Shown here in pieces: positions 27,310 to 38,234 of a stretch of 60,263 bases of DNA. How positions within the stretch are numbered: position 1 is the stretch's first letter; every line of letters begins with the position of its first letter. The stretch covers positions 1-60,263 of the forward strand of contig NZ_JASJEV010000016.1 in assembly GCF_030067675.1 (NCBI RefSeq), given 5' to 3'. The DNA comes from Chelatococcus albus. Lineage in GTDB: Bacteria > Pseudomonadota > Alphaproteobacteria > Rhizobiales > Beijerinckiaceae. The translations under genes were made by a program, and so were the position numbers. The notes beneath the pieces were generated by a model, which was not told where the DNA came from, did not search any database, and saw nothing but the letters and a program-made list of their open reading frames with translations.

Positions 27310-29859
27310 ATGACAGAGACTGCCGTCGCCGAACAGACGACCCGGCCGGCGGGCCCGGCCGCCAGCCACCTGAGCCTGCGCATCGAGGGCATGACCTGCG
27401 CCTCCTGCGTGGGGCGGGTGGAGAAGTCGCTGAAGGCCGTTCCGGGCGTCAGTGCGGCTGCCGTCAACCTGGCGACGGAGCGCGCCGAAGTGACCTTTGC
27501 CGGCGCGCCCGACGCATCGCTCCTGGTCGCGGCCGTCGAGAAGGCCGGCTATGAGGTGGCGTCCGACACGATCGAGCTCGCGATCGAGGGCATGACCTGC
27601 GCCTCCTGCGTGTCGCGAGTGGAGAAGGCGTTGAAGGCGGTGCCGGGCGTGCGCGCGGCCTCCGTGAATCTCGCGACCGGGCGGGCTCAGGTTGAGGTGT
27701 TGCGCGGCAGCGCCGGGCCGGGCGAACTCGTCGCGGCCGTGGAACGCACCGGCTACGGCGCCAGGCTGCGCGAGGCAGGCGTGCCGCAGGCGGACAGGGA
27801 GGCGGCGGCGCGCGCGGCCGAGCAGCGCGCCCTCGGCCGCAGCCTCGTCATCGCGACCATCTTCACCCTGCCGATCTTCGTGCTCGAGATGGGCTCGCAT
27901 CTCGTGCCGGGGATGCACGAGGTCCTCATGGACGGCCTCGGGGATCAGGGGCTCTATCTCCTGTCCTTCATGCTCGCCACGGTCGTGCAGTTCGGTCCCG
28001 GCCTCAGGTTCTACCAGAAGGGCGTGCCGTCGCTCCTGCGCGGCGCACCGGACATGAACTCCCTGGTCGTGCTCGGCACGAGCGCGGCCTACGGCTACTC
28101 GCTCGTCGCCACCTTCGCGCCGCAGGTGCTGCCCGAAGGCACGGTGAATGTCTATTACGAGGCCGCCGCCGTCATCGTCACACTCATCCTGCTCGGGCGC
28201 TACCTCGAAGCCAAGAGCAGGGGGCGCACCAGCGAGGCGATCAGGCACCTGATGACGCTGCAGCCGAAGACCGCCCGCGTCGAGCGCGACGGCCGGGCCA
28301 TCGAGGTGCCGCTCGAGGAGGTGCGCGTCGGCGACCTCGTCCTGGTGCGGCCGGGCGAGCGGGTGCCCGTCGACGGCGATGTCGTCGAGGGCTCGTCCTT
28401 CGTCGACGAGTCGATGATCACGGGCGAGCCGGTGCCCGTGCAGAAGGGCGAGGGCACGGCCGTCGTCGGCGGCACGGTCAACAAGACCGGCAGCTTCACC
28501 CTGCGCGCCACCAAGGTCGGCGCCGACACGGTGCTCGCCCAGATCATCCGCATGGTCGAGGCGGCGCAGGGCGCCAAGCTCCCGATCCAGGCGCTCGTCG
28601 ACCGCGTCACGGCCTGGTTCGTGCCCGCCGTGATGGCGGTGGCCGCGGCGACCTTTGTCGTCTGGCTCGTCTTCGGGCCCGACCCGGCGCTGACTTTTGC
28701 CCTCGTCAACGCGGTCGCCGTGCTCATCATCGCCTGCCCCTGCGCCATGGGCCTTGCCACACCGACCTCGATCATGGTCGGGACCGGCCGGGCCGCGGAG
28801 ATGGGCGTGCTCTTCCGCCAGGGCGATGCCCTGCAGTCCCTGCGCGACGTCGGCGTCGTCGCTCTCGACAAGACCGGTACGCTGACCCGCGGGCGGCCGG
28901 AGCTGACGGACTTCGTCGCGGCCGGCGGGTTCGACCGGAGCGAGATCCTGGCGCTCGTCGCCGCCGTCGAGGCGCGCTCGGAGCATCCGATCGCCGAGGC
29001 CATCGTGGCGGCGGCGCGCGCCGAGGGGCTGACGCTCGCCGCGGTCGAGCGCTTTGAAGGCGTGCCCGGCCACGGCGCCGAGGCCCGGGTCGCGGGGCGG
29101 GACATCGCCGTGGGCGCCGACCGCTTCATGGCGACGCTCGGCCTCGACGTGGCGCCCTTCGCCGCAGTGGCGCAGCGCCTCGCCGACGAGGGCAAGACGC
29201 CGCTCTACGCGGCCGTGGACGGCCGGCTTGCCGCCGTCGTCGCCGTGGCCGACGCCATCAAGCCCTCGACCCCCGAGGCCATCGCCAGCCTGCACGCGCT
29301 TGGCCTGAAGGTGGCCATGATCACCGGCGACAACCGCCGCACGGCGGAGGCCATCGCCCGCCGGCTCGGCATCGACGAGGTGATGGCCGAGGTCCTGCCC
29401 GAGGGCAAGGTTGCGGCGCTCAAGCGTCTGCGCGCCGGCGGCCGCCGGGTCGCCTTCGTGGGCGACGGCATCAACGATGCTCCGGCGCTGGCCGAGGCCG
29501 ACGTCGGTATCGCCATCGGCACCGGCACGGATATTGCCATCGAGAGCGCCGACGTGGTCCTGATGTCGGGCGACCTGCGCAACGTACCGAACGCCATCGC
29601 GCTGTCGCAGTCCGTGATCCGCAACATCCGGGAGAACCTGTTCTGGGCCTTCGTCTACAACGTGGTGCTCATCCCCCTCGCTGCCGGCGCGCTCTATCCG
29701 GCCTGGGGGCTCCTGCTGTCGCCCATCGTCGCTGCGGGCGCCATGGCCTTCTCGAGCATCTTCGTCGTGGGCAACGCGCTCAGGCTGCGCCGCTTCCGCC
29801 CGCCCATGCGGGCGGAAGCCGGGGCGCGGCCCGCGGCCGTGGCCGGCCAGGCGGCATGA
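27310..29859 (+). CDS. copA: Copper(I)-exporting P1B-type ATPase
   Basis: An 849-residue Cu+ pump. Two N-terminal HMA metal-binding domains each carry GMTCASC (Cys30/33 and Cys97/100). Then come eight membrane helices with the transport motif ACPCAMG, the phosphatase motif TGEPVP, the phosphorylation site DKTGTLT, the SEHPIA nucleotide-binding motif, and [20 protein letters not shown]. The C-terminal helices carry YN and MAFSS, as in Cu+ pumps. The start follows GAGGAGAAG. It exports cytosolic Cu+ under control of the CueR-type promoter just upstream. Confidence 0.96.
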   Translation: MTETAVAEQTTRPAGPAASHLSLRIEGMTCASCVGRVEKSLKAVPGVSAAAVNLATERAEVTFAGAPDASLLVAAVEKAGYEVASDTIELAIEGMTCASCVSRVEKALKAVPGVRAASVNLATGRAQVEVLRGSAGPGELVAAVERTGYGARLREAGVPQADREAAARAAEQRALGRSLVIATIFTLPIFVLEMGSHLVPGMHEVLMDGLGDQGLYLLSFMLATVVQFGPGLRFYQKGVPSLLRGAPDMNSLVVLGTSAAYGYSLVATFAPQVLPEGTVNVYYEAAAVIVTLILLGRYLEAKSRGRTSEAIRHLMTLQPKTARVERDGRAIEVPLEEVRVGDLVLVRPGERVPVDGDVVEGSSFVDESMITGEPVPVQKGEGTAVVGGTVNKTGSFTLRATKVGADTVLAQIIRMVEAAQGAKLPIQALVDRVTAWFVPAVMAVAAATFVVWLVFGPDPALTFALVNAVAVLIIACPCAMGLATPTSIMVGTGRAAEMGVLFRQGDALQSLRDVGVVALDKTGTLTRGRPELTDFVAAGGFDRSEILALVAAVEARSEHPIAEAIVAAARAEGLTLAAVERFEGVPGHGAEARVAGRDIAVGADRFMATLGLDVAPFAAVAQRLADEGKTPLYAAVDGRLAAVVAVADAIKPSTPEAIASLHALGLKVAMITGDNRRTAEAIARRLGIDEVMAEVLPEGKVAALKRLRAGGRRVAFVGDGINDAPALAEADVGIAIGTGTDIAIESADVVLMSGDLRNVPNAIALSQSVIRNIRENLFWAFVYNVVLIPLAAGALYPAWGLLLSPIVAAGAMAFSSIFVVGNALRLRRFRPPMRAEAGARPAAVAGQAA

Positions 29860-29875
29860 GAAGGGAGGAAAGGCG

Positions 29876-30823
29876 ATGAACATCGGTCAGGCTGCCGCGG
29901 CGTCCGGCGTTTCCGCCAAGATGATCCGCTACTACGAGAGCATCGGTCTCATCACCAAGGTCCTGCGCACGGATGCGGGCTATCGCGTCTATTCGGACAC
30001 GGATGTGCATACGCTGCGCTTCATCCGCCGCGCCCGCGATCTCGGCTTCTCCATCGAGCAGATGGGTGAGCTCCTGACGCTGTGGCGCGACAAGTCGCGC
30101 GCCAGCGTCGACGTGAAGCGCCTCGCCCTCGCCCATATTGTCGAGCTCGAGAGGAAGATCGCGGAGCTCGAGGCCATGAGCCGGACGCTCCGGCATCTCG
30201 CTGAGACCTGTCACGGCGACCATCGCCCTGACTGCCCGATCCTCGACGAACTCGCCGAGGGTGCGCGCCATCCGCGCCGGGCGGCGCGGGGGCGCAGGCC
30301 GGAGGCCGTCGAGCCGCGCCGCGAGAGCATCGATGCAACGGCCGCGTCCGAGGCGCGCCTGATCCTCCGGCGGCTGGCGCGACGCCTGCCGCCATCGTTT
30401 CCCGGCCGCCGGACGGCCGCCTGCACAGAGGACGAATGCCATGCCCGTTACGTTCGAAGTCGAGGGGATGACCTGCCAGGGCTGCGTCAACAGCGTCACC
30501 CGCGCCGTGGAGCGCGTGGCGCCCGGCGCGCGCGTCAGTGTCGATCTCGCCGCAAGGACCGTCACCGTCGATGCCGCCAAGGACGAGGCGACGCTTGCCA
30601 AGGCCATCACGGACGCGGGCTACGACGTCCTCCGGTCGCGCTGACTGGCCGGGGCGGCTGCGGGCGGCGCGGCAGCGCGAAGGCGCTCTCCGCCCCCTTA
30701 TCGCTTCCATGTGATCGGCGCGTCCGGCACGCCCTCGACCGTCGGCGTAGCCGCGTGTGGCGGCGGCGCTGCCGCTACCTTATATTCCGCGAAGGGAGCC
30801 CCATGAGGGAGCCCCGAGCGTGA
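29876..30823 (+). CDS. cueR: CueR-like MerR regulator in an abnormally long reading frame
   Basis: Residues 1-135 are a clear CueR: winged helix MNIGQAAAASGVSAKMIRYYESIGL, RTDAGYRVYSDTDVHTLRFIRRARDLGFSIEQM, the dimerisation helix, and the Cu+ loop CHGDHRPDC (about 113-121) giving the two metal Cys. Family members end about 10-20 residues later. Here the frame continues to 315 residues, with an Arg-rich, low-complexity tail that runs through copZ in another frame and stops at TGA 30821-30823, overlapping the nfeD GTG. In the +1 frame a stop occurs at 30360-30362, which would give a normal-sized protein of about 162 residues. The tail is probably not functional; a lost stop, an indel or an assembly error would explain it. 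Confidence 0.75.
   Translation: MNIGQAAAASGVSAKMIRYYESIGLITKVLRTDAGYRVYSDTDVHTLRFIRRARDLGFSIEQMGELLTLWRDKSRASVDVKRLALAHIVELERKIAELEAMSRTLRHLAETCHGDHRPDCPILDELAEGARHPRRAARGRRPEAVEPRRESIDATAASEARLILRRLARRLPPSFPGRRTAACTEDECHARYVRSRGDDLPGLRQQRHPRRGARGARRARQCRSRRKDRHRRCRQGRGDACQGHHGRGLRRPPVALTGRGGCGRRGSAKALSAPLSLPCDRRVRHALDRRRSRVWRRRCRYLIFREGSPMREPRA
30441..30644 (+). CDS. copZ: CopZ-like copper chaperone (HMA domain)
   Basis: A 67-residue single heavy-metal-associated domain. The metal site is EGMTCQGCVNSV (Cys12 and Cys15), preceded by the usual first strand PVTFEVE and followed by a second helix (EATLAKAITDAGYDV). It would carry Cu+ to CopA. It lies entirely within the extended cueR frame but in a different reading frame; the family match makes it the real product of this stretch. 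Confidence 0.93.
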   Translation: MPVTFEVEGMTCQGCVNSVTRAVERVAPGARVSVDLAARTVTVDAAKDEATLAKAITDAGYDVLRSR

Positions 30824-32232
30824 AGCGAGCCCGTTTGGCCATTTTTGCGGCCGCCGTGGCCATGCTCATGGCGGTGGCGACCGGCGGCGCCCCGGCCGAC
30901 CAGGCCGCGGGCGGCAGGCCGGGTATCGCCCTCACCGTCGCCATCGAGGGCCCGATCGGGCCGGCCACGGCTCGCCACGTGAAGGACGGCCTTGCCGAGG
31001 CCGGGAAACGCCGGGCGACGGTCGTCATCCTGCGCCTCAACACGCCGGGCGGGCTCGCGACGAGCATGCGCGAGATCATCGCCGACGTGCTCGGCTCGCC
31101 GGTGCCGGTCGTCGGCTTCGTCGCGCCGGCCGGCGCACATGCCGCGAGCGCGGGCACCTACATCCTCTACGCCACTCACGTTGCCGCGATGGCGCCGGGC
31201 ACAAACCTGGGCGCGGCGACACCCGTGCAGATCGGCGGCCCGCTGCCCGGCCTGCCCGGCGGCGAGGGCGACAAGAAGCCGGGCCAGGGCAAGGACGGCA
31301 CCTCGCCGGCGCCGGGCGCACCGGACGCGAGCACGGCGAAGGCGACGAACGACGCGGTCGCCCTTATCCGCAGCCTCGCCGAGCTGCGCGGCCGCAACGC
31401 GACCTGGGCGGAGAAGGCGGTGCGCGAGGCGGCGAGCCTGTCCTCGCCGGCCGCCCTGCAGGAGGGCGTGATCGACCTCATCGCCCGCGGCCCTGACGAC
31501 CTGCTCGCGCGCATCGACGGGCGCAGCGTCGAGCTCGCCCACGGCGCCTCCCTGCAGCTCGCGACGAGGGGGCTTGCGGTCGAGACCTTCGAGCCGAGCT
31601 GGTTCGTCCGCTTCCTGTCGGTCATCACCAATCCGAACGTCGCCCTCATCCTCATGATGGTCGGGATCTACGGCCTGATCTTCGAGTTCGCCAATCCCGG
31701 CACCGTGGCGCCTGGGGTCGTCGGTTCCATCTGCCTGCTGCTCGGCCTCTACGCGCTCAATCTCCTGCCGATCGACTACACGGGCCTCGCCCTGATGCTC
31801 ATGGGCATCGCCTTCCTCGTCGTCGAGGCCTTCATGCCGACGGCCGTGCTCGGCATCGGCGGCGTCGTGGCCTTCGTCCTGGGCGCCCTGATGCTCATCG
31901 ACGCGGAGGCGCCCGGCTTCAGGCTCTCGCCCTTCGTCATCGGCGGCGCGGCGGCGGCGACCGTCGGGCTCGTCGTCCTCGTCATCGGCTACCTGTGGCG
32001 GTCGCGCCGTCAGCCGCTGCGCATCGGCGTGCAGACCATGCCGGGCACGCGGGTCGAGGTGGTCGACTGGCAGGACGGCGCGGGCCACGTGCTTGCCTCC
32101 GGCGAGCGCTGGCAGGCTCGCGGCACGGATGTCTTCGCGCCGGGAGACAAGGCGGAGGTCGCGACCGTCGAGGGGCTGACCCTCGTCGTGCGGCGGCGGG
32201 ATCGGAAGGCGGGCGAGGGAGGAGCGCGATGA
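30820..32232 (+). CDS. nfeD: NfeD-family membrane serine protease (long form)
   Basis: A 470-residue protein. A signal-like hydrophobic N-terminus is followed by a ClpP-like domain: [18 protein letters not shown], then [10 protein letters not shown] with the likely catalytic Ser and, further on, a conserved Lys ([34 protein letters not shown]). Four membrane segments follow (about 270-390), then a soluble OB-fold domain ending the protein. Long NfeD proteases cleave the C-terminus of the partner stomatin, which is encoded next. The GTG start at 30820 follows GAGGGAG, and the frame overlaps the stop of the extended cueR frame. A -10-like TATATT lies at 30781-30786. Confidence 0.87.
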   Translation: MKRARLAIFAAAVAMLMAVATGGAPADQAAGGRPGIALTVAIEGPIGPATARHVKDGLAEAGKRRATVVILRLNTPGGLATSMREIIADVLGSPVPVVGFVAPAGAHAASAGTYILYATHVAAMAPGTNLGAATPVQIGGPLPGLPGGEGDKKPGQGKDGTSPAPGAPDASTAKATNDAVALIRSLAELRGRNATWAEKAVREAASLSSPAALQEGVIDLIARGPDDLLARIDGRSVELAHGASLQLATRGLAVETFEPSWFVRFLSVITNPNVALILMMVGIYGLIFEFANPGTVAPGVVGSICLLLGLYALNLLPIDYTGLALMLMGIAFLVVEAFMPTAVLGIGGVVAFVLGALMLIDAEAPGFRLSPFVIGGAAAATVGLVVLVIGYLWRSRRQPLRIGVQTMPGTRVEVVDWQDGAGHVLASGERWQARGTDVFAPGDKAEVATVEGLTLVVRRRDRKAGEGGAR

Positions 32233-32993
32233 TCCTCAACTATGTGGCCTATCTCGTGGCGGTGCTCGCCATCGTCATGTTCCTGTCGGCGGCGATCCGC
32301 ATCCTGCGCGAGTACGAGCGCGGCGTCGTCTTCACCCTCGGCCGCTTCACGGGCGTGAAGGGCCCGGGCCTCATCATCCTCATCCCCGTCGTCCAGCAGC
32401 TCGTGAAGGTCGACCTGCGCGTTGTGGTGCAGGACGTCCCGCCGCAGGACGTCATCTCCCGCGACAACGTCTCGGTGAAGGTGAATGCCGTCATATACTT
32501 TCGCATCGTCGATGCCGAGCGGGCGATCATCAAGGTCGAGGACTACATGGCCGCGACCAGCCAGCTTGCTCAGACGACACTGCGCTCCGTGCTCGGCAAG
32601 CACGAGCTCGACGAGATGCTGGCCGAACGCGACAGGCTCAACGCCGACATCCAGGAGCTCCTCGACCAGCAGACCGACGCCTGGGGCATCAAGGTCACGA
32701 TCGTCGAGATCAAGCACGTCGACATCAACGAGAGCATGGTGCGGGCCATCGCCAAGCAGGCCGAGGCCGAGCGCCTGCGCCGCGCCAAGGTGATCAATGC
32801 CGAGGGCGAGCAGCAGGCGGCGGAGAAGCTCGTCGAGGCCGGCATGGCGCTGGCGCGCGAACCTCAGGCGATGCAGCTGCGCTATTTCGCGGCGCTGCAC
32901 GACATCGCCGGGGAGCGCTCCTCCACCATCGTCTTCCCCTTGCCCTTCGACCTCCTGGCCCATCTTGGTGCCCGGCCGGCCGCAGGCTCGTGA
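32229..32993 (+). CDS. Stomatin/slipin-like SPFH protein
   Basis: A 254-residue membrane-anchored SPFH protein. One N-terminal membrane segment ([20 protein letters not shown]) precedes the SPFH domain, with [28 protein letters not shown] and [28 protein letters not shown]. The C-terminal helical part ([25 protein letters not shown]) forms the oligomerising coiled coil. It overlaps nfeD by four bases (ATGA), the usual arrangement of the NfeD-stomatin pair involved in membrane-domain organisation. Confidence 0.94.
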   Translation: MILNYVAYLVAVLAIVMFLSAAIRILREYERGVVFTLGRFTGVKGPGLIILIPVVQQLVKVDLRVVVQDVPPQDVISRDNVSVKVNAVIYFRIVDAERAIIKVEDYMAATSQLAQTTLRSVLGKHELDEMLAERDRLNADIQELLDQQTDAWGIKVTIVEIKHVDINESMVRAIAKQAEAERLRRAKVINAEGEQQAAEKLVEAGMALAREPQAMQLRYFAALHDIAGERSSTIVFPLPFDLLAHLGARPAAGS

Positions 32994-33068
32994 GGCCGCG
33001 CCTCCCTCGCCACCCCGGCCTGTGAGGCGGTGCGGGGCGGCTGCGGGCGGCCACCGTCTCGCACTTGC

Positions 33069-33107
33069 GAAATGACACATTTCATAATCTTATCGATTAG
33101 ATCGATA
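33069..33107 (+). promoter_or_regulatory. Two adjacent perfect palindromes upstream of pyruvate carboxylase
   Basis: GAAATG-ACA-CATTTC (33069-33083) and TATCGAT-TAG-ATCGATA (33091-33107) are both exact inverted repeats, separated by seven bases in an AT-rich pocket. They lie about 120 bases before the pyc start and are plausible binding sites of one or two regulators. The regulator is not identified in the window. Confidence 0.5.
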
Positions 33108-33222
33108 CGTGCGAGGCAGCGCACGGGCCGATCGCCAGGAAGGCCGGCAGCCGCCGGTTTCCTCGACAATCAGCGCCATCGGCGCCGGGGCCGAGGTCCC
33201 GCGCGTGCAAGGGTCTTGCGGA

Positions 33223-36200
33223 ATGACGTTCAAGCGCATCCTCGTCGCCAACCGTTCCGAGATCGCCATCCGCGTCTTCCGCGCGGCGACCGAGCTCGGC
33301 ATCCAGACGGTCGCGATCTATGCCGAGGAGGACAAGCTCTCGCTGCACCGCTTCAAGGCGGACGAGGCCTATCAGGTCGGCAGGGGCCGCGGCCCGATCG
33401 AGGCCTATCTGTCGATCGACGAGGTGATCCGCGTCGCCAAGGAGGCAAAGGTCGACGCCATCCATCCGGGCTACGGCTTCCTCTCCGAGAGCCCGGAGTT
33501 CGCCGAGGCCTGCGCCACCGCGGGCATCGACTTCATCGGCCCTCGCCCGGAGACGATGCGCACGCTCGGGAACAAGGTGGCGGCGCGCAACCTTGCCATC
33601 TCGGTCGGCGTGCCGGTGATGCCGGCGACGGACCCGCTGCCCGACGATCCGGCCGCAATCAGGCGGCTCGCCGCCGAGATCGGCTATCCCGTCATGCTCA
33701 AGGCCTCGTGGGGCGGGGGCGGGCGCGGCATGCGCCCCATAGAGGGCGAAGACCAGCTCCTCGATGCGGTGATGACGGCGAGGCGCGAGGCGCGCGCTGC
33801 CTTCGGCAAGGACGAGGTCTATCTCGAGAAGCTCGTGCGCCGCGCCCGCCACGTCGAGGTGCAGCTCCTCGGCGACACGCACGGCAATCTCGTGCATCTC
33901 TTCGAGCGCGACTGCTCCATCCAGCGCCGCCACCAGAAGGTGATCGAGCGCGCCCCGGCACCCTATCTCGACGCGGCGCAGCGCGCGGCACTCGCCGAGG
34001 CGGCGCTCGCCATCGGCCAGGCGACGGCGTATGTCGGCGCCGGCACGGTCGAGTTTCTCATGGATGCCGACACGGGCGCCTTCTACTTCATCGAGGTCAA
34101 CCCGCGTATCCAGGTGGAGCACACGGTGACCGAGGTCGTCACGGGCCTCGACATCGTCAAGGCGCAGATCCGCATCGCCGAGGGCGGGCGGCTCGGCCGG
34201 CCCGAGGAGACCGGCATCCCGCCGCAGGAGAAGATCGGCCTCGACGGCCACGCCCTGCAGTGCCGCATCACGACCGAGAACCCGGAGAACAACTTCATCC
34301 CGGACTATGGCCGCATCACTGCCTATCGCGGCGCCTTCGGCTTCGGCATCCGCGTCGACGGCGGTACGGCCTATTCGGGCGCCGTCGTCACGCGCTACTA
34401 CGACCCGATGCTGGAGAAGGTGACCGCCTGGGCGCCGACACCCCAGGAGGCCATCGCCCGCATGGACCGGGTCCTGCGCGAATACCGCATCCGCGGCGTC
34501 GCCACGAACCTCGCCTTCCTCGAGGCCGTGCTCGCCCATCCGAAGTTCAAGGCGAACGACTACACGACGCGCTTCATCGACGACACGCCCGAGCTCTTCG
34601 AGTTCCCCAAGCGTCGTGACCGGGCGACGAAGCTCCTCACCTATATCGCCGACGTGACCGTCAACGGTCATCCGGAGGTGAAGGGCCGGGCGCGGCCGCC
34701 AGCCGAGGCGCGCCGGCCCGAGCCGCCGCGCTTCGAGGCGCTGCCGTGGGAGGGCACGAAGCCGCTCTTCGACCGCCTTGGCCCCAGGGGCTTCGCCGAC
34801 TGGATGCGGTGCGAGACGCGCGTGTTCGTGACCGACACGACGATGCGCGACGCGCACCAGTCGCTCCTCGCCACGCGCATGCGCAGTTTCGACATCGCGG
34901 CGGCGGCGGAGGCCTATGCGGCGGGTCTGCCGCAACTCCTGTCGCTCGAATGCTGGGGCGGCGCCACCTTCGACGTTGCCATGCGCTTCCTCGGCGAGGA
35001 CCCGTGGGAGCGCCTCGCCACCTTGCGCGAGAAGGTGCCCAACCTCCTCCTGCAGATGCTGCTGCGCGGCGCCAACGGCGTCGGCTACACGAACTATCCC
35101 GACAATGTCGTGCGCTTCTTCGTGCGCGAGGCGGCGAGCGCCGGCATCGACCTCTTCCGCATCTTCGACTGCCTCAACTGGGTCGAGAACATGCGCGTCG
35201 CCATCGACGCCGTGGGCGAGGTGGGCAAGCTCGCGGAAGGGGCGATCTGCTACACCGGTGACATCCTCGATCCGGCCCGTGCCAAATATTCGCTGCGCTA
35301 TTACGTCGACCTCGCCAAGGAGCTGGAGAGGGCCGGCTGCCACGTCCTCGGCATCAAGGACATGGCGGGCCTCCTCAAGCCCGCCGCCGCACGCCTCCTC
35401 GTCAAGGCGCTGAAGGAAGAGGTGGGCCTGCCCATCCACCTGCACACGCACGACACCTCGGGCATCGCGGCGGCGAGCCTGCTCGCGGCGGTGGACGCGG
35501 GCGTCGACGCCGTCGACGCTGCCATGGATGCCATGTCGGGCACGACCTCGCAGCCCTGCCTCGGCTCGCTCGTCGAGGCGCTGCGCCACACCCCGCGCGA
35601 CACCGGGCTCGACCCGGAAGCGATCCGGCAGCTCAGCTTCTACTGGGAGGCGGTGCGCCTGCAGTACGCCCCCTTCGAGAGCGATCTCAAGGCCGGCGCC
35701 TCGGAGGTCTATCTGCACGAGATGCCGGGCGGGCAGTTCACCAACTTGAAGGAGCAGGCCCGCGCGCTCGGCCTCGAGACTCGCTGGCACGACGTGGCGA
35801 GAGCCTATCGCGCGGCGAACGACCTCTTCGGCGACATCGTCAAGGTGACGCCGTCCTCCAAGGTGGTGGGCGACATGGCGCTGATGATGGTGGCGCAGGG
35901 CCTTTCCCCCGCCGATGTCGCGGACCCGCACCGCGACATCGCCTTCCCGGCCTCCGTCGTCGAGATGCTGCGCGGCGACCTCGGCCAGCCGCCGGGGGGC
36001 TGGCCGGCCGCTCTGCAGAAGAAGGCTCTGAAGGGCGAGGCGCCGATCATCGTGCGCCCCGGCTCGCTCCTGGCGGATGCCGATCTCGAGGCGGCGCGGG
36101 CGGAGGCGGAGAAGCGGTGCGGTCGCAGGCTCGACGACCGCGAGCTCGCCTCCTTCCTCATGTATCCGAAGGTCTTCACCGACTATGCCGCGGCGGCGCG

Positions 36201-36663
36201 CAAGTACGGCCCCGTCTCCTGCCTGCCGACACCGGTCTATTTCTACGGCATGGGGGTGGGGGAGGAGATTTCCGTCACCATCGAGACGGGCAAGACGCTC
36301 GTCCTGCGGCTGCAGGTCATCGGCGAGACGGACGAGGAGGGCTTCGTCCGCGTCTTCTTCGAGCTCAACGGCCAGCCGCGCATCGTCAAGGTGCCGAACC
36401 GCTCGGCCGTGGCGACGCTGCCCGCCCGCCGCAAGGCCGAGGAGGGCAATGACGCTCACGTCGCCGCCCCCATGCCGGGCGTCGTCTCGACCCTCGCCGT
36501 CCGCCCCGGCCAGGCGGTCGAGGCCGGCGACGTCATCCTCACCATCGAGGCGATGAAGATGGAAACCGCCTTGCACGCCGCCCGCAGCGGCACCGTACAG
36601 GAGGTCCTCGTCCACCCCGGCAGCCCGATCGACGCCAAGGATCTCCTCGTGGTGCTGGGATAG
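33223..36663 (+). CDS. pyc: Pyruvate carboxylase
   Basis: A 1146-residue single-chain biotin enzyme converting pyruvate and bicarbonate to oxaloacetate with ATP. Domains in order: biotin carboxylase (residues 1-455, MTFKRILVANRSEIAIRVFRA, the ATP-grasp SWGGGGRGM, and EVNPRIQVEHTVTE), carboxyltransferase (about 530-800, VTDTTMRDAHQSLLATRMR, with the metal-binding HTHDTSG), the tetramerisation segment, and the biotinyl domain with EAMKMET (Lys1112). Length matches the family. The frame is open upstream, but the conserved protein starts at 33223. It stands alone between two promoters' worth of non-coding DNA and a convergent MATE gene. Confidence 0.97.
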   Translation: MTFKRILVANRSEIAIRVFRAATELGIQTVAIYAEEDKLSLHRFKADEAYQVGRGRGPIEAYLSIDEVIRVAKEAKVDAIHPGYGFLSESPEFAEACATAGIDFIGPRPETMRTLGNKVAARNLAISVGVPVMPATDPLPDDPAAIRRLAAEIGYPVMLKASWGGGGRGMRPIEGEDQLLDAVMTARREARAAFGKDEVYLEKLVRRARHVEVQLLGDTHGNLVHLFERDCSIQRRHQKVIERAPAPYLDAAQRAALAEAALAIGQATAYVGAGTVEFLMDADTGAFYFIEVNPRIQVEHTVTEVVTGLDIVKAQIRIAEGGRLGRPEETGIPPQEKIGLDGHALQCRITTENPENNFIPDYGRITAYRGAFGFGIRVDGGTAYSGAVVTRYYDPMLEKVTAWAPTPQEAIARMDRVLREYRIRGVATNLAFLEAVLAHPKFKANDYTTRFIDDTPELFEFPKRRDRATKLLTYIADVTVNGHPEVKGRARPPAEARRPEPPRFEALPWEGTKPLFDRLGPRGFADWMRCETRVFVTDTTMRDAHQSLLATRMRSFDIAAAAEAYAAGLPQLLSLECWGGATFDVAMRFLGEDPWERLATLREKVPNLLLQMLLRGANGVGYTNYPDNVVRFFVREAASAGIDLFRIFDCLNWVENMRVAIDAVGEVGKLAEGAICYTGDILDPARAKYSLRYYVDLAKELERAGCHVLGIKDMAGLLKPAAARLLVKALKEEVGLPIHLHTHDTSGIAAASLLAAVDAGVDAVDAAMDAMSGTTSQPCLGSLVEALRHTPRDTGLDPEAIRQLSFYWEAVRLQYAPFESDLKAGASEVYLHEMPGGQFTNLKEQARALGLETRWHDVARAYRAANDLFGDIVKVTPSSKVVGDMALMMVAQGLSPADVADPHRDIAFPASVVEMLRGDLGQPPGGWPAALQKKALKGEAPIIVRPGSLLADADLEAARAEAEKRCGRRLDDRELASFLMYPKVFTDYAAAARKYGPVSCLPTPVYFYGMGVGEEISVTIETGKTLVLRLQVIGETDEEGFVRVFFELNGQPRIVKVPNRSAVATLPARRKAEEGNDAHVAAPMPGVVSTLAVRPGQAVEAGDVILTIEAMKMETALHAARSGTVQEVLVHPGSPIDAKDLLVVLG

Positions 36664-36677
36664 GCGGCTCAGGCCGT

Positions 36678-38081
36678 TCAGCGCCCGCCCAGATACACGA
36701 GCCCGAGCCGCTCGCGCCGCAGCCAGCGCTGGAGCATGAGCGCCGCGACGATGGCAAGGCCGGTGGCGAGCCCGATCCAGATGCCGCGGCCCGCGAGTCC
36801 GGCGGGGAAGGCGAGGGCGGTACCGAGCGGCAGGCCGACGCCCCAGTAGCCGAGGGCGGCATAGACCATGGGGACGCGCGTGTCGTGCAGGCCGCGCAGC
36901 ATGCCGGCGCCCACCGCCTGCGCCCCATCCACCACTTGGAAGAGGGCGGCGAAGAACAGGAAGCTGACAGCAAGCTCCACGACCGGCGCATTGGCCGGAT
37001 CGTCGAGGTCGAGGAAGACGCCGACGAGCATGCGCGGCGCAGCCATCATCACGAGGGCGGTGCACGCCATGAAGCCGACGCCCATGGCGAAGGCCGTCCA
37101 GCCGGCCCGCCGGATGCCTTGCGTATCGTCGGCGCCGTAGGCGAGGCCGACGCGCACCGTGGCGGCCTGGCCAAGGCCGAGCGGCACCATGAAGGAGAGC
37201 GAAGCGATCTGGATGGCGATGGAATGGGCCGCGAGGGAGGCGGCGCCGATGAGGCCCATCAGGAACACCGCCGCATTGAAGATGGTCACCTCGAAGGCGA
37301 GCGTCGCCCCGATCGGCAGGCCGAGGCGCCAGACCTCGCGGAAACGGCACCAGTCCGCCCGCCAGAAGCGGCCGAAGAGTCGGTAGCGGCGGAAGCGCCG
37401 GTCGACGAGGAGGACCAGCGCAAGTCCGGAGAACATGAAGAGGCTCGCAAGGCTTGAGGCGATGCCCGCGCCGACGATGCCGAGCCGGGGGAAGCCGAGA
37501 TGGCCGAAGATCAGCACCCAGTCCGCCAACGCGTTGAAGACGACCGCGAGGCCAGCGACCGCGAGTGCCCAGGTCGGGCGCTCCAGCGCCGAGATGAAGG
37601 AGCGCAGGACGATATAGCCGAGAAAGGGCAGGATGCCCCACTGCAGGGCGCGCACATAGGCCCCGGCTTCCGCTGCGAGCGCCGGCTCCTGGCCCATGGC
37701 GTCGAGGATCGCCTCGGCGTGCCACAGCACGATCCAGAAGGGAATGGAGATCGCCGTCGCCACCCACAGGCCTTGGCGCACGGTGCGGCGTACGTCGCGC
37801 ACGGAATGGCGCTTGCGGCCGATCTCGCGCGCGATCAAGGGCGCCGTCGCCGTGACGATGCCGAGGCCAAAGATCATGAGCGCGAAATAGAGGTTGGAGC
37901 CCAGCGCCCCGGCGGCGAGCATGTCCGGCCCCGCCCAGCCCATCATGACGACGTCGGTCGCGGTGAGCGCTGTCTGCGCCAGATTGGTGAGGATCAGCGG
38001 CCAGCTCAGCGCGAGGGTCGAACGTACCTCCTCGCCCCAGGCCAAGCGTGGGGACGCCGTCGAAATAGCCATGTCGCTCAT
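36678..38081 (-). CDS. MATE-family efflux transporter
   Basis: A 467-residue NorM-type multidrug/cation exporter with about 12 membrane helices in two homologous halves. Landmarks include [29 protein letters not shown] in the first helices and [26 protein letters not shown] at the start of the second half. Substrates of this family are varied drugs, flavins or cationic compounds driven by Na+ or H+. It is convergent with pyc (14-base gap) and divergent from the phosphoesterase. Confidence 0.92.
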   Translation of the reverse strand: MSDMAISTASPRLAWGEEVRSTLALSWPLILTNLAQTALTATDVVMMGWAGPDMLAAGALGSNLYFALMIFGLGIVTATAPLIAREIGRKRHSVRDVRRTVRQGLWVATAISIPFWIVLWHAEAILDAMGQEPALAAEAGAYVRALQWGILPFLGYIVLRSFISALERPTWALAVAGLAVVFNALADWVLIFGHLGFPRLGIVGAGIASSLASLFMFSGLALVLLVDRRFRRYRLFGRFWRADWCRFREVWRLGLPIGATLAFEVTIFNAAVFLMGLIGAASLAAHSIAIQIASLSFMVPLGLGQAATVRVGLAYGADDTQGIRRAGWTAFAMGVGFMACTALVMMAAPRMLVGVFLDLDDPANAPVVELAVSFLFFAALFQVVDGAQAVGAGMLRGLHDTRVPMVYAALGYWGVGLPLGTALAFPAGLAGRGIWIGLATGLAIVAALMLQRWLRRERLGLVYLGGR

Positions 38082-38234
38082 GGAATAGGCTTCTAGCCCG
38101 TCGCGACGGGGGCCGTCCAGCCGCGGTGGTGATCAGGCACCCATGCCCGAGGCGCAGGACGGGCGCCTTCGCTTGATTTGCCAGCGCTGCGACGGATGAA
38201 TGGGGTGCGTCCCAGCCTTGCAGGAGCACCAACC

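Noticed and set aside
30285-30823. A new domain at the C-terminus of CueR
   Set aside because: The tail is the out-of-frame reading of copZ and its flanks, Arg-rich without motifs; treated as an extended frame, not a domain.
33097-38232. A 1711-residue open frame on the minus strand opposite pyc and the MATE gene
   Set aside because: It is antisense to strongly supported genes and has the Arg/Gly/Ala/Asp-rich composition of GC-rich shadow frames, with no motif.
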